Assembly (NCBI GenBank): GCA_036850595.1
Contig: CM072168.1
Location: 13,879,982 to 13,943,981, forward strand
Direction: 5' to 3'
Length of the DNA stretch: 64,000 nucleotides
From: Rhyacichthys aspro
Taxonomy: Eukaryota > Chordata > Actinopteri > Gobiiformes > Rhyacichthyidae
Below are positions 12,360 to 25,166 of the stretch, piece by piece. The stretch's first letter is position 1, and each line of letters opens with the position of its first letter. A model generated the notes under the pieces. That model searched no databases and was not told the DNA's origin. It was given only the letters and a program-made list of their open reading frames with translations. A program made the position numbers and the translations under genes.

Positions 12360-15300
12360 TGTTGGTCTCATTTTTAACAGTACATCTGACATTTACAGAA
12401 AAATATAATGTAACAAAGTAAGTGAAAACTGTCAATTCTAAAAACAGTAAACAAACCTGCACAGTAAATAAATTAAGATGATAAATTTAAAGATACAAAA
12501 CTTGTGCAACGTATTTACATTCCTCCAGCATGTCCATTCATTTTGTATTATTTAACCTTACAGCACATGTAAAACTGTGGAAACTGATGCCATTGTGCTC
12601 AAGTAGTGCCATAATGCCTCTTTAAATTAAGAAGATTAAAGTGCATATCAGTCTTTCTTTTGTTCTCTCTATTTTATATTAAAACTTGTTTTAAGGTGAA
12701 TGAGCTACTGCTTTCCAGTACTTCCCTGAATACAGAGAAAATACGAGGCTAATGACCGAGTCTTACACTTAGACAAAAGATGACTGGCCTTTCTATGTCG
12801 AGATCTCAAGGGCCTGAGAGTAGTGAACATGTCAGAGGCGGAAGTCACTTGACTAAGTGGATGCATATAGCTGTATGTCTCTGACCCACAAGGCCAAGGC
12901 CGCTCTCTCTGGACTGCCCCACAGGTGACTTTTGATAAATGAGAGGAAAACTCTCAAGTCCAACTGCATGCTTGTTGGGCTTTATTTGTAAAAAAAATAA
13001 ATAAATAAATAAATAAATAATTATATATATATATATATATACATACACATATATATACATATATATACATATATGTGTGTGTATATAAAACTGTAAATAT
13101 AAAACATATGTTACACTGTACAAAGCCAATTTCATAATGACTCTCATCATACAGTAAAGATTTATTGGAGTAAAAATGAAGAAACAAAAATGAAAAAGTC
13201 TGAGTAGAAAGGAGGCCGCTCTCCTTTGTAAAGGCATTATAGATTCTGAGTTTTGTCCTCTGAGGGTTTCATGGGGGAGTTTGGTTTACTGGGATGTCTA
13301 TTTGTCTGTCCAGTGTCCTGGATTCCAGCTGCTGTGTGTATGTATGTAAAGAGCAGCTTGAATTTCATTCATGCACCCACTGAAGCTTTGGTTCATCTCA
13401 AAAGGCAGCTTTGGAAGGAGAAACTCTCACTGACTGAACTAAAGCCTAGCAGAGGCACAAGGAAGAATCAAGAAATTTGACCTTGAGCATTGTAAAAGCC
13501 TTGTGGAGTAACAGGTTACATGTTTGTAACCAGGAGCAGATCTATTGTTTCACAGTTGATCCAAAATAAATATTTACAGACAAGTAGGTGTTGAAATTGT
13601 GACAACAGGAATAGTTATAGAGTTTTTGTTTTTGTTTTCACATTTAAGTCCAAACCACTTTTCTTCTGAATGAATTATGTCTGAATATATAGATGACTGA
13701 ATGCACACAGTAAAAAGTCGCAGCTATCTGCAATTTGAGAAAGGATAAACCACATGAAAGTTAAACAAACTGCTATAATAAAAGTAGGTAATGAAATGAG
13801 AAGCTGTCGGAGCACCTGGCGTCCTGACATGTCGGTGTATATCAGTGTTAGGATGCCTCACGTGGCCTCACTGTGCTGACACGATAACTGCGAGCAGCCT
13901 TGAGCAATGGTAGTGGGACGATCGTTGGGCATGCTAAACATATTACAGGACTTCACAACTGAGCTACATGAGGAGGCCAAATGTGATATGGTCCTTGGGT
14001 TTACAAAGTTGTGACATTCTCTCTTGACCCACATTTAAAGTTGGTTTTGTACGCATTTCTGCTACTAACTTTTATTATTACCTATTTACTCGACTGATTT
14101 GAAAAGACATTTAGTTTTTTTGTTCTTTTTTGCTTTTCATTGGGTCAGGATTAGTTGGAGTTGGGAAAGTGTATATACAGGCGTACAGTTTCAGCTCCAT
14201 AAATCTGGTGTTCCCTGCAGAGAGAGATGAAACTGCCTCCTATAGAGCAGGCATGGGCAGCGAGAGGGAGCCCCATATATCATATCAGCAGCACATGGAG
14301 CCCTGCTGTTCAGGCCGAAGATGGACAACCGGACAAAGTTGTGCTGTCTCCGTTCACTTGCCTCCTTGTCCAAACGTTTTTACTCTCAAGAAGTCCTCCC
14401 TGTTTTTTAGTTCATTTGCTGAGATCCATTTCATGTAAACATATATAAGTTTGATACAAGTTCACTGAAGTGATAAAAACTCTATAAGTTGTCCAACATG
14501 GGCAATAAGCTTAATCAAGTAACGAAAAAAAATGTAGAGGAATTACTGAAAAAGTACACTGTCTAAACTAAACAGTTCTTGTGGTGTATGCTGCTGAGCT
14601 AAAAACATAATGGAGGAAAGAGTTTGGGATGTACTTTTATCAAACCCCCATGGCATTGGAGGTGCCAGGTTTTGTCACACTGTCACCATACCAATGTCTG
14701 AGTAAAACTTCATCAAAACTGGAGAGGCACATTTCAGAGCTGGAATCATAGGTTTCATTGCAATTTGGCCTTAGTTATACATTAAATAAATTAGGAATAA
14801 ATTGATGTAAGTCCTGAAAAGTGAGGATGCCACATAAGGTTAGGTAGAGGTAGATCACAGTGAAAACGTTGGATCATTTGAACTTTACATTAAGACTCCA
14901 CACCTCGGTGCGTATGTGGTGTTCATTTTGCATTTGAGTGTTGTTTTGTGTCAGTCTTAATTATTGATAGTGCTAGGTTTTGTTCAGGGCCCTGTTCTCT
15001 ATAAATGTTTTGCTGCTACCCCTGCCATAGTTTGGGGATGTCCCAGAACAGGTCCTGGTAGCAAAATATATAATCTTATTGAACTTAAATCTTTTTCATT
15101 TCTGGTATTTTTGACAGTATGGTTCCAACAAATCCACACTTGGAGTAAAATACTTTTTAGACTTTTTTTTTTTCTCTCAATAATCCAAAGCCCAACAGAG
15201 AGTATTTTCCTGGAATCATAGGCTCAAAAAAGTAAATAAAAAGTTTTAAAAAAGAAAAGGAATTTAAATGCATTCTAATCTTAAAGCTACTTAAGCAAAC

Positions 15301-15374
15301 CGAAATCAAATCTCAGTGGATGAGAAACTCTATTTCCCGTACACTGCCTGATTCTGTCGGCACACACCTTGCAG
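12360..15374. other. Intergenic DNA
   Basis: No gene is recognised. It contains an AAAT/AT microsatellite at 12991-13087; the long minus-strand frames across that tract are repeat artefacts. Confidence 0.55.
12991..13087. repeat. AAAT then AT/AC microsatellite
   Basis: An A-run and six or more AAAT units are followed by alternating AT, interrupted by ACATAC and ending in GTGTGT. Confidence 0.95.
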
Positions 15375-15444
15375 CAGACTGGACACGGAGGAGAGCAGAT
15401 GTGTCGTAGTTGTGGCTGAAGAAGTGCGAGTGTGGAGAGCCGTG
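15375..15444 (+). CDS. Candidate exon of an unrecognised + strand transcript
   Basis: A 70-bp segment is preceded by CACACACCTTGCAG and followed by a strong donor, GTGAGT. The acceptor is a tandem CAGCAG, so the start could shift by three bases. One frame is open: one base, then 23 codons including VVVVAEEVRVW, ending exactly on a codon boundary. That phase joins the candidate exon at 18099. No protein family is recognised. A real exon, a non-coding RNA exon and chance splice-like signals are all possible. Confidence 0.2.
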
Positions 15445-15450
15445 GTGAGT

Positions 15451-18098
15451 GAGGACTCCATGTTTATTCCTCCATGGGGAGAGGGCTGTCATTGCTGAAT
15501 TCCTGTGAATGAACTATGGTGGCTAATTCCTGTGAGCTGGATAATTCACCAATATGGGACTGTTGTGTTGGCGGCGGACGTGACACTTCCACAGTAGTGC
15601 TGAGGATTCACTGACAGTCCGGACTCCCACTGAGGAGAAGCACTTGAAAAGCAGCAGTTATTTCGATGCTTAATCCAGTACAAGGTGGCAGAAGAGCTTT
15701 CGTTAACAAAAGACACGGCGTGATCACATACAACAGCAAATTAACATGGACTCCAGTTTCTTACATGGATGTGGCCATTAGAATTTGGATTATGACTTTT
15801 TTTCAACTTCAACTTTTCACTACAATAGAAATCTGCTAATTTAACAAATGACTTTGAGTTTACTTTTGAATTATACAAAAAGTTATTAACCACCATCCTC
15901 ACAGTCTCCTGTACATGTGATGTTTCTTTTTATTTATTATTTGTTGACAGCCAAGGTTGTCTCAAAGTAAACCCCCCACCCCCAAACCAAACACATTTTC
16001 TATTTATGGTGTGTTGTTGTTAAAACACAGGACTCACACTTGGGACTTTCTCACTGAAGACTCCTAACTTCAGATACAGTGCCGAATATTCTTTCTTTTG
16101 TATCCAATCACATAATACAATAGAAAAATGAATCTAACTGCAACTTTAATGTCTTTCTTAATTTAATTTCTTATTTTATTATTAACATTGTCTACAGACT
16201 ATGATGTAGGAAACCATGCCCTTAGCGTCCCTTTGTATGTTTTCTTGTGTGGAGTAGTTTCACATGCAGAAAGACCACTTCCCTTTCCCGCTCAGATATT
16301 CCATATCGGATATCGTACTCAGTCATCTCCGCAGTGTTTCCTGGGGATTCCTTGGCATTGAGTCTGAGCGGAAGGTAAATCCCCCTTTTCCAAAGGCCAA
16401 CCCTGGGATTTGAGTCGTACTGCTCCCCTGCTCATGCTTCTTCTAAGTGATTGTAAACCTGCTCAGGTTTTCACTTTGCTGGGACTATGAAACCCTAACT
16501 GGCTGTAAATGTTGGAAAAGTATGACAGAAAAATGATTTTGCCTGGTTTTCCTTTCCTGCCGAGCTGTTGCTGGTTCAGAATGATAAACTGCACACTCAA
16601 AATGCACTGCTGAAGTCTTCCCCATCCACCTTTTCATGTGTGGGGGGTCGGAAGTGAACAGTTTTCTCTCACAACCTCACTACTGGAAGAAAAATGAGCG
16701 TGTGTTCACTCTCACTCACAATAATGCACCCAGGACTCGCTTGTCCGTTTTATGAGAGGTGAGGAGGATAGAGCTATAGTCTATGAAAGTTATTTAAAAG
16801 GTCTCCCACACACACACGGTCACCTTTCATCCCTGGCATGTTGGACCTGCATCGGAGCGTGTAATCGTAACACCATGTCCAAGGCTGCAGAGGACTCACA
16901 GGCCAAATTGTGCATGTCATCGCCCGCTTCTGGCTGTGAAATACTGGATATGACATCATCGGCCCCTCGCCGAGGGCACTGGGGACTAACAGAGGAGTGG
17001 GGGGTCAGCATAGTGCAGGACACAACAAGATGGGGGCATGGAAATGTTAGGAATCTGGTATCTGTAGAAAATGTTCAAGTTTATTCCCTAGGTGTACATC
17101 TAAAATTATTACCTGTTCCCTCAGCCCTTTACATCTTCTTTCCGCTCTTTATGTGTCTTCCTACAGTTTTTTCTAGTGCTCACTTTTTATCTGCCATTTC
17201 CATTTGCAGCCAGATGTATTTCATCTGTCTTGTCAAGAGCTCAGTCAAACTCTAGTGAGCAAAGGTTGTTACGCCTCATTGGAGAAAGCTCTATCAAATA
17301 AAATATTTTATATACACCTCTATTTTCTCTTCAAATAATGTTTTTATATATAGTTTGTGAAATTATGTTACCATAACAATAATCGTATACGGTGAGCTTA
17401 CAGACATAAACAACGTGCTTACATTGTGTGATTGTAATGCAAAACAACATTGAGGCTTTTGTATCTGCTCCCTTACACAGCCCTTGTTGTTGCAAAGGAC
17501 ATTTAAATGTAAAACTACATGTGTGTGAAAGAGATCTCTGAAATGGATGCTAGCAGAGCAACTTACTGCCATTTGAGGAAATCATCTGTGGTGTGAGTCT
17601 GCGATGACGGGTCACAGACCTGTCAGCTTTGGAGGCTGCCTGCAGCATTGTTCTTAATGGACAACAGCCTGCCAGGCCACACCTCTCAGGTTCCTCATTT
17701 TAAGCCATATTTACTCATCCTGACACTGTTATGTAGGCTCATACAACTTTTTCAAAGGGTGTTTGCAAAGATCAGCAAACCAGCTCCCACAGCATAACAT
17801 TTTAGGAAATGATTTAAAGCATAGTATACCACACTTTTTGTTAAACAGTTCAAGGGTCATAAACAAGACATGGCTTTAATATTTGACAAAGCCCTTTTGG
17901 ATTAAACATATAACATTGTTAAATTTTAAACCATCTCAGGTTTTATAGACATTATAACACTATAGAAAAGCAAACCCTTTTACTATGTGTGAAAGACATG
18001 GTCTATTCTCTGCTCCCTGTTTAAGAATTCATAAATAATAAAATAATTTTATATTAATGTAAGTCTATTATTATATTATACTGGCCCTCATGTTGCAG
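15451..18098. other. Intron of the candidate transcript or intergenic DNA
   Basis: No confident exon is seen. A + strand open frame at 16752-17255 is long for chance (167 codons), but its second half is AT-rich and low in complexity and nothing in it resembles a known domain. Confidence 0.4.
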
Positions 18099-18161
18099 AT
18101 TTCTACCCCAGTTCAGACTGTGGCAGTGGATGGGAAGCTGCACCCTAAGGAGATCCACCAG
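18099..18161 (+). CDS. Candidate internal exon, unrecognised product
   Basis: A 63-bp segment lies between TTGCAG and the donor GTCAGTG. The phase-0 frame reads 21 codons, ISTPVQTVAVDGKLHPKEIHQ without its final Q being 20 residues, and looks protein-like. The following 88-bp interval (18162-18249) has all the parts of a small intron: a donor, a CTAAT branch-point-like motif about 20 bases before the acceptor, and the pyrimidine-rich acceptor CTGTGCCTCCCTCAG. The splice signals are the main evidence. The product is unknown. Confidence 0.3.
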
Positions 18162-18249
18162 GTCAGTGTTTTTCTTCCTGGTTCTCACTGTTCCTTTTTA
18201 AGGGTTTGACAAGTGAAATACAACAAACTAATCTCTGTGCCTCCCTCAG

Positions 18250-18560
18250 GGACACGGCCAGAGAGAAAAACATTAGTTGTGACCTTGAAGTTTCAGATGC
18301 AAATACATTCTGGAGGAGACAACCCGCCAACCCCCTGCTGACCCCAAGTTTACTCTGACTTTGCACACACACAGAGGCTATTCCTCACTAGCAAACAATC
18401 ACTCATTCTGGAAGGAAAATCACAGCTGTAAAACAAACTGTAGTCATGTTCACACTTAGAAAATGGTGTGAGGAGCCGTGCTCACAAACAACTGTTAACA
18501 AGAACCTCCTGCTCACTAATCCTGCTACCAATAAACAAATAATATGTTTATATGATTTGA
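18250..18560 (+). CDS. Candidate terminal exon with stop and poly(A) signal
   Basis: Continuing in frame from the exon at 18099, this segment adds eight codons (GHGQREKH) and a TAG stop at 18274-18276. A canonical AATAAA follows at 18530-18535, which would give a 3' UTR of about 280 bases. Together with the convincing 88-bp upstream intron this looks like the 3' end of a + strand transcript, coding or not. The 3' boundary is approximate. Confidence 0.27.
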
Positions 18561-21500
18561 GGTGAAGCCCTGTCTACACATAAACACTTTCTGGGTGATT
18601 ACACACAACCATCGACATTTACAGGGGTCTTTGTAAGGTGCATGCTTTACGTGTCTCTTTGCATGTTTTTATTTTTATGTGTTTAATGTGTTGAAGAAGG
18701 TTATATTACATTTTGTTACAATTACATGTAGTTATATGATGTACTATGTCTTGAAGGTATTTGTTACCCATATTTAGTGGACACCAGTGGTATTACAACT
18801 TACTTATTACCCTCTAACACTGGCCACCAGAGATTGCTTGTTCGTATTGAAACAAATTTAAGGAGTAGGACATTTTCTCCGGGAGAGTAAAAGGGTACTT
18901 CACACATTAAACCAAAGCATCCTCTACGTACCCCACACATACCATTTTGTGAGACTGTTAAGTCTTTTGACAAGAGCAGGGGGATACAGGGTCTGCTGCA
19001 AAAGCCAGCTTGGGGCTTGTTAACACTGTTTTTCTATGGCCTGCTACATGAAAATAGGTGTAAAAAATCCAGATACATGACCTCAAATACAGCACATAGG
19101 AATGATGTGGACACTGTAAAATAGGTCATTTGATAAGAAGGAGGGCCTTTTAAAGAATGATAAATAATTAATTTTTCAGACATGCACTGTCACACATGTT
19201 TGATGTTTCAAAAGATAAATTATGAAGCCTCAAAATCCATCCTCATTCTCATTTGTTAAATTAGCAGATGCCTTTGTGATTGCTCCACATTCACTACCAC
19301 AGATATTCTGTCTGTATATGTACATATATAGACACAACTGGACAAACAGACACAAATGCACAGTGATGTACCAAGCTAACCACTGTTGTTCAGGTAAACA
19401 TTACTTTTCAAGGGCATGGTTGGTTATATATTGTGACCTATCAAGATTGTGACTCATAATGCGAGACTGCTCAATATTAAGTCCTATTTGGCATTCATTG
19501 TGACAGTATTATTGTTATTAAAATATTAGAGAAATTAATAACATGCACACAAACCTTTGATATCCTTTTGTGGGGATCTATGTGGCCTCCTGAAACTCTG
19601 AGCACTGTCAGGGTTTGAGGCTCCTTTCTTGGAGGGAGAACAGGTAACAACACCTGGTGACGAGTAAAAATGAGATCCCAGCTCATGTCTTTAGCAGCCA
19701 GTGATTGTTTTTAGCGTTAAGTCCTAATGAAAGTGCAACATCCCAGTGAGTGGCTGCACTGTGCAGTGTTTGGGAACATAGGTCTCATATGTTATACAGT
19801 GCAGGATGTGATAGTGTTACGGTGGACTGCTCTATCTGCCTGCTCTGTCACTGAAAAGCCTCAGTGATTTTAGGTGGGGTCTGTTACAGAGAACAGGTGG
19901 TGCACATGTGCTTCCCATGCAGACCCTCTTATATTCACGTTCTTTAATATATCTACAAGGAGACATGTACAGGGGAGTATACATTTGGGATACAGCAATA
20001 CCCTAATAGTGACTGTCGTGCTATCACATTTCCATCTTGCATTCTGTTTGAAGAGCAATGTGTCAGGACCAATACAATAAACATGTAAGCAATGTGGAAT
20101 AAAGAGAAGGATGAAATCAAATGATATACAGATATAGACAAACCCTGCCACTCATCTTATTGTAACAGGGGAGAAGCCAGTGATATCTAAGAAAGAGAAA
20201 TACATGGAAATGGTTGGACCACACAAAACTGCACACAAGTCTTGGTTTGCTCTGAATCTCAAGGGATCCGTAGACATACAGTGAAGTAATTCAGACCATC
20301 TGCAGAGAGGCAAGACTGGACCGGGGCCCTCCATTTTAACAACACTCCATAAAACAGGTTTGGGTTTGAGGCAAAGACTATACCAGAGTCATCCACCGAA
20401 CCAGTCAAACACTATACATTCCCCTGTAACAAAACAAAAAAAACCCTGACTTTTAGCGTTTGCTGTTGTGTGTTCACATGTATGTGATTGTGAGAGGAGT
20501 GATCATGAACAATGAGAGAGAGATGAGCAGTTTTGTTGGATGCATGTTAAATAATCATAATATGTTGATATGATTTGTTATTGCTTGTACACAAAATGTT
20601 CAATGGACACATGTCAACATGGTATGTTTTCTTTTAAAGTATATTATTTAGACTCCACAGACACCCCCAAAACAAATGACTATGCTAATTCCAAATACAT
20701 CTCCAGATCTCTCACAACGACATTCAGCACATTTACACCTTTCATTTAGGCTAGTCACTTTAATATTCAATCACTACTTGTTAGGTCTCAGGGTTCCTGG
20801 GATGGCCTTCTTGAAATGGCCTGTCTTCAGAGCACAAAACACAGTCAGCAGTCAGAGTAGTCACTCTTACTTCTGTCCATCAGTGTGGCTCGTATTAAAT
20901 GTCCTCTGCCACAGTGAAAAGTCACATTCATTTTGGTAGTGAACTGCGAGGAGATATTCTTGGAGAAGAACATATTAAGAATATGTGCATACCAAGTGAA
21001 ATGTTAGGAGAAGCCTTAATCTCATTTTCAGGGGGGATTAGTGGAAAGGTTAGCTACATTAAATTAGCAGTCAGCCAGTCAGAACATTGCTGCTGGGTAT
21101 GACTTCGGTCAGGATGCTGTATTGGGACAGAAGACATGCATCACTGCAAAAGGAAGAAGTCAGAATCTATTTCTGTCTTGAACCATTTGACATTGGCCAA
21201 CAGAAAGGGTTGAGCAATGTACAGCACAATTATAATTTTCAATACGCACCCTGTTGTCTTTTTGGAGCAGCTTTTAAATGACGTAGCTGCTTGACAAACA
21301 TCTACTCATCATGGAAACTGCTTACTTGAAATTCATTTGCTACTAAGAGCAGAAGCGGATCAGTTACTGTTGTACATTGCCAGCTGCAAGTTCAATATGT
21401 GCTTTAATGTTCTTACTGTGTCTATTTTAACCCTGTGAAAAATCTGATACCATGGTGAAAATTTTTAATTTGCAAACAGTGCCCACAAAAATAGCCCAAA

Positions 21501-24500
21501 TTTGTTTTACTCCAAAACAATTTATGATTTTTTCATCTGACAAATTCCAACATTACTTTTCCATTTTAGTGCCAGATGTAAAATCAGCCCCAAAACGAGA
21601 CACTTAGTACACTTATGCTGGTTGGTTTGTCCATAGCAACCAGGAAGACTTGAGGGCTAATCCACTGAGGAGACATCATCTGTCCCCTCCACACTGTTCC
21701 CATGTGCTCACCTCAGAGACAGTGCAACTGAACACACTGACAACAACAATGAATAAAGACAAAGGATGGAGTATGATTCAAACGTTTTAGCACCTGAAGC
21801 CTAGTGAGTACAATAAACGTCACTGGGATATTTTACAGTGCTGTATGTTGAGAATGTCCAATTCCCTTCTCTGCAATAATGCTCATGCATCTGTTATTAG
21901 CATCAGACAGAAAACCATTGGAGAACTAATAGGAGGGGTCGAAAATGTGAAAATAGAAAAGTTCATCGCGTCAGCTCCTCTCTGTGCCACTGAACACTTT
22001 CTATTAACTTACACTTTAAGCCCCTCGTAACCCAAACCTCACCAACTGCCGTCCACATCCCACTGCAGGGCCTGGGCCTGGAGCTATATATATCTCTAAC
22101 CTTCACCTTTACAAGTGCCAAGACAGCACACCACACAGCAAGCTGTAACTCCATCACATTGTACAGCATATGAACCGTCTGCTGCTGACCCTTGGAGAAA
22201 TAACAGCTGCCCATCGCATGATTGTAGGTGATCGCTTTAAAATCAGATGAACTTTTGATCCAAAATTCGGACAATGCATCCTGTTCTTTTTAAGGCTCTT
22301 TTCCTTTGGTGTTTTTTTATTTTTATTTTATCTTATCTAACTTTTACACTTACTGTATTTATTCCTGCTCTGTTTTCTTGAAAGATGCCCTCTGCATTAA
22401 GCTCCTGTCCCACTGCATTAATGAGACCTCAGCACAGGACTCTCAAATTTGTGGACCAATCTGTGAACTGAAGACTACACATAGAGACGGTTGTTCACAT
22501 TGTTAATATTTGGTTCCAGCCTATATTCCACAGAAGATTCCAAAGACAGTGAGTATCTGGCACTGGACTGTTGAAAGCATTCACATTACTGAGCAGCTGC
22601 TGAAAGCTCTCCCACTGAATGACATCTGGGCATCTGAGAAAGTGTGGATGTGGTGTTAAAGTGTTGTGAAAGTGACAGATCACAACACGCTGACAGCATC
22701 AACTCAGAGATTCATCTGTGGCTTCAGTCACTGTCTTCTGCCAGAGGGACGTCAACCAGCTCTGGACCAGGACCACAACACTGACACTGGCATTTGGGCC
22801 AAAGATATAGCCTCAGTCTTCCTCTCCACTTACTTCCGTCAGATATTTACTTCTTCATTTTTTATGTTTTTGATAATCTTGGGCCACTGTCAGTCGAGAT
22901 GTTCTGGTTCTAGTAAATCAGAGCATCTGAATGGATTATCATCAAAGTAGTTCAGATCAGTTCAGATTGAAAATTGGAAGATGCAGGAGCCTTCACAATG
23001 ACTTCATGATCTTCTTTGGTGAATTGTAACCCCCCTCATCTGTGTGTATGGATCACAATCTAAAAATGCCCCTCAATTAGTGTGTTCAAAAAGACATGGA
23101 GGGAAGAGGTTTTTAAAAAAGGGAATTTTTGAAACTGAGGTGAGGGCCTGGGGTATTGAAGCAAATCCTCACTTTTAAATAAGAACCCTCCACTCCATCA
23201 TCTGCCTTATCTTATCTGTCCTGACCAAAAAGAGGTAATAATAAACATATATGACAAACTTCATGATCAATTTGACTCTATCCTAAGCTGTTCTGCACTG
23301 TGTTTGTGCAGATATAAATCATTTCAGCACAGCTGCAGTCTGTTGCTCTATCTATCCTCAGATAAGCCTTCTCAAATCTCCCTCCAACCATCATGTGGCC
23401 TCAGAGCGCCTACAGGCTGGCTGCCTATCAAACCCCTCTGCTGTGTGTGAACGTCAAGTGTATGTGAGAGCATGTGTTCACCCTCCATTTAAGAGAATGG
23501 GCAAGTGTAGTGCGAGATCGCAAATGTGGCTTTATGAGAACGTGTTAGTGTGAGTGAGGCTGTGATTATAGGCGTAACTAGTGCCCACTAATCCGTGCAA
23601 GCTGATAAAGATTCATCCTTTTCTCACAGCAACAGCAGCTGAGGTGATCTAAAGACAAATTCCAGTGATGTGTAAGAATGGCAACAAAACAAGAAAAACT
23701 AAACTCTAGCACCAATACAAATCATGGCTGTGACCTCACTCCTTTGTTTGACTTTTGGATTGTGGCTATTTACTTAGAATCTCCACAGACACAGCACTCA
23801 AATGTTTTAATAAACCACCTCAGAAAAGTGAGCCTCTGACTCGGCTGAGTGTAAACAAAGAGTTACCATGAGGACTAGCTCAGCCTCAAAGCCACTCACT
23901 CATCAGGATCAAATAGTAAATCAGTATTTGTGATGTTATTTAGTTTTTCAAAGTGACAGTACTTTTACCTGTTACAGATTTTGTCTACATGTATCAAACA
24001 ATCACAATAGCAGGGTGAAGAATTCAGATAGGAGCTTTTTGAGCTTAAATGCCAATGAATTGTTTTCATTGGAATAGATTGCTATCTTTGATCTGGCATC
24101 CTGATGTTAAAATATAACCATGAGTCTGACCATTGGAAAGTTTATTATTTCAAACATTTACTATTTCAAACAAATGGACTGAAGCCATGGAATGCTTGGC
24201 TTTTGTCAGATACGCCTGTTAGTTTGTGCAAAAATGAATAAGATAAATATTGCAACAATTTATGTGCAAGATTATTTAATTGTTTGATTTGTTCATTTCA
24301 TTATGTTCTCTTATCAACATAAAAAGAAAACATTTGACTAAGCTTCAGGCAACACCGTCACATATGCAGAAAGCTCTAAAACACACACTCATGAAAAGTA
24401 GAGAACAAGTGCCATATGCTTCTCGTTGAGTCCTCAGTGAGAGTGTTTTTTTGGAGTGGGGCCTTTTTACATGCACAATATAGCACAATGAGGATATATT

Positions 24501-25030
24501 AGCCTCTATCTTCTCAGCAGAGAGTCCCTAATGAGCCGGCGCAGCAGCTCCACATACACTCACAGGTATGTGCACACACACATACAGTCTCACCGGATAG
24601 CACATGCTGGAGGCAAGAAACTCACTCCATCTTTTTTCTCTTTGTGAAAAATATTGATGTAATTCTGTCTAATCTAATAATCTAATCTACAGTGAGGGGT
24701 CCAGCACGTTCATGCTCTAATAACAGTAACACAGTTATAGAGGAAACCAGGAAGTTCAGGCCTCCAGGGGAGACCCAAGTGAGAACAGCAAAAGCTTTGT
24801 GACCCTTGCTCTTTGCAGAAGTGTAAGAACCTTTATATTGTATTAGCTGAGGAGAAAACACTGAGACGGCAGTGAAACTCTAAGCACAATAAGGTTTACA
24901 TGTGTAGATAGCTTTAGCAATAGCAAGCTAAGTTACACAAATATAATGCACAGGAGAACCACTAATGGCACTTGTTGTAGATACATTGACACTGGAATAT
25001 AAATTATTTAGTGAAATAGATCATTATTTT

Positions 25031-25032
<2 letters not shown>
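18561..25032. other. Gene desert segment
   Basis: Only short, unsupported open frames occur on both strands. No repeat with recognisable termini and no RNA gene is seen. Confidence 0.55.
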
Positions 25033-25118
<86 letters not shown>

Positions 25119-25130
25119 CGTGCGTGTGCA

Positions 25131-25165
<35 letters not shown>
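25033..25165. repeat. Long GT microsatellite
   Basis: About 133 bases of almost pure GT are interrupted only by a few GCGTGC/GCATGC units near 25112-25135. Its length suggests instability and possible Z-DNA formation. Confidence 0.97.

Positions 25166-25166
<1 letters not shown>

Noticed and set aside
12845..13237. 130-codon minus-strand frame
   Set aside because: Mostly translation of the AT/AAAT microsatellite.
16752..17255. 167-codon + strand open frame
   Set aside because: Second half is AT-rich and low in complexity, no domain, no promoter or splice support; probably chance.
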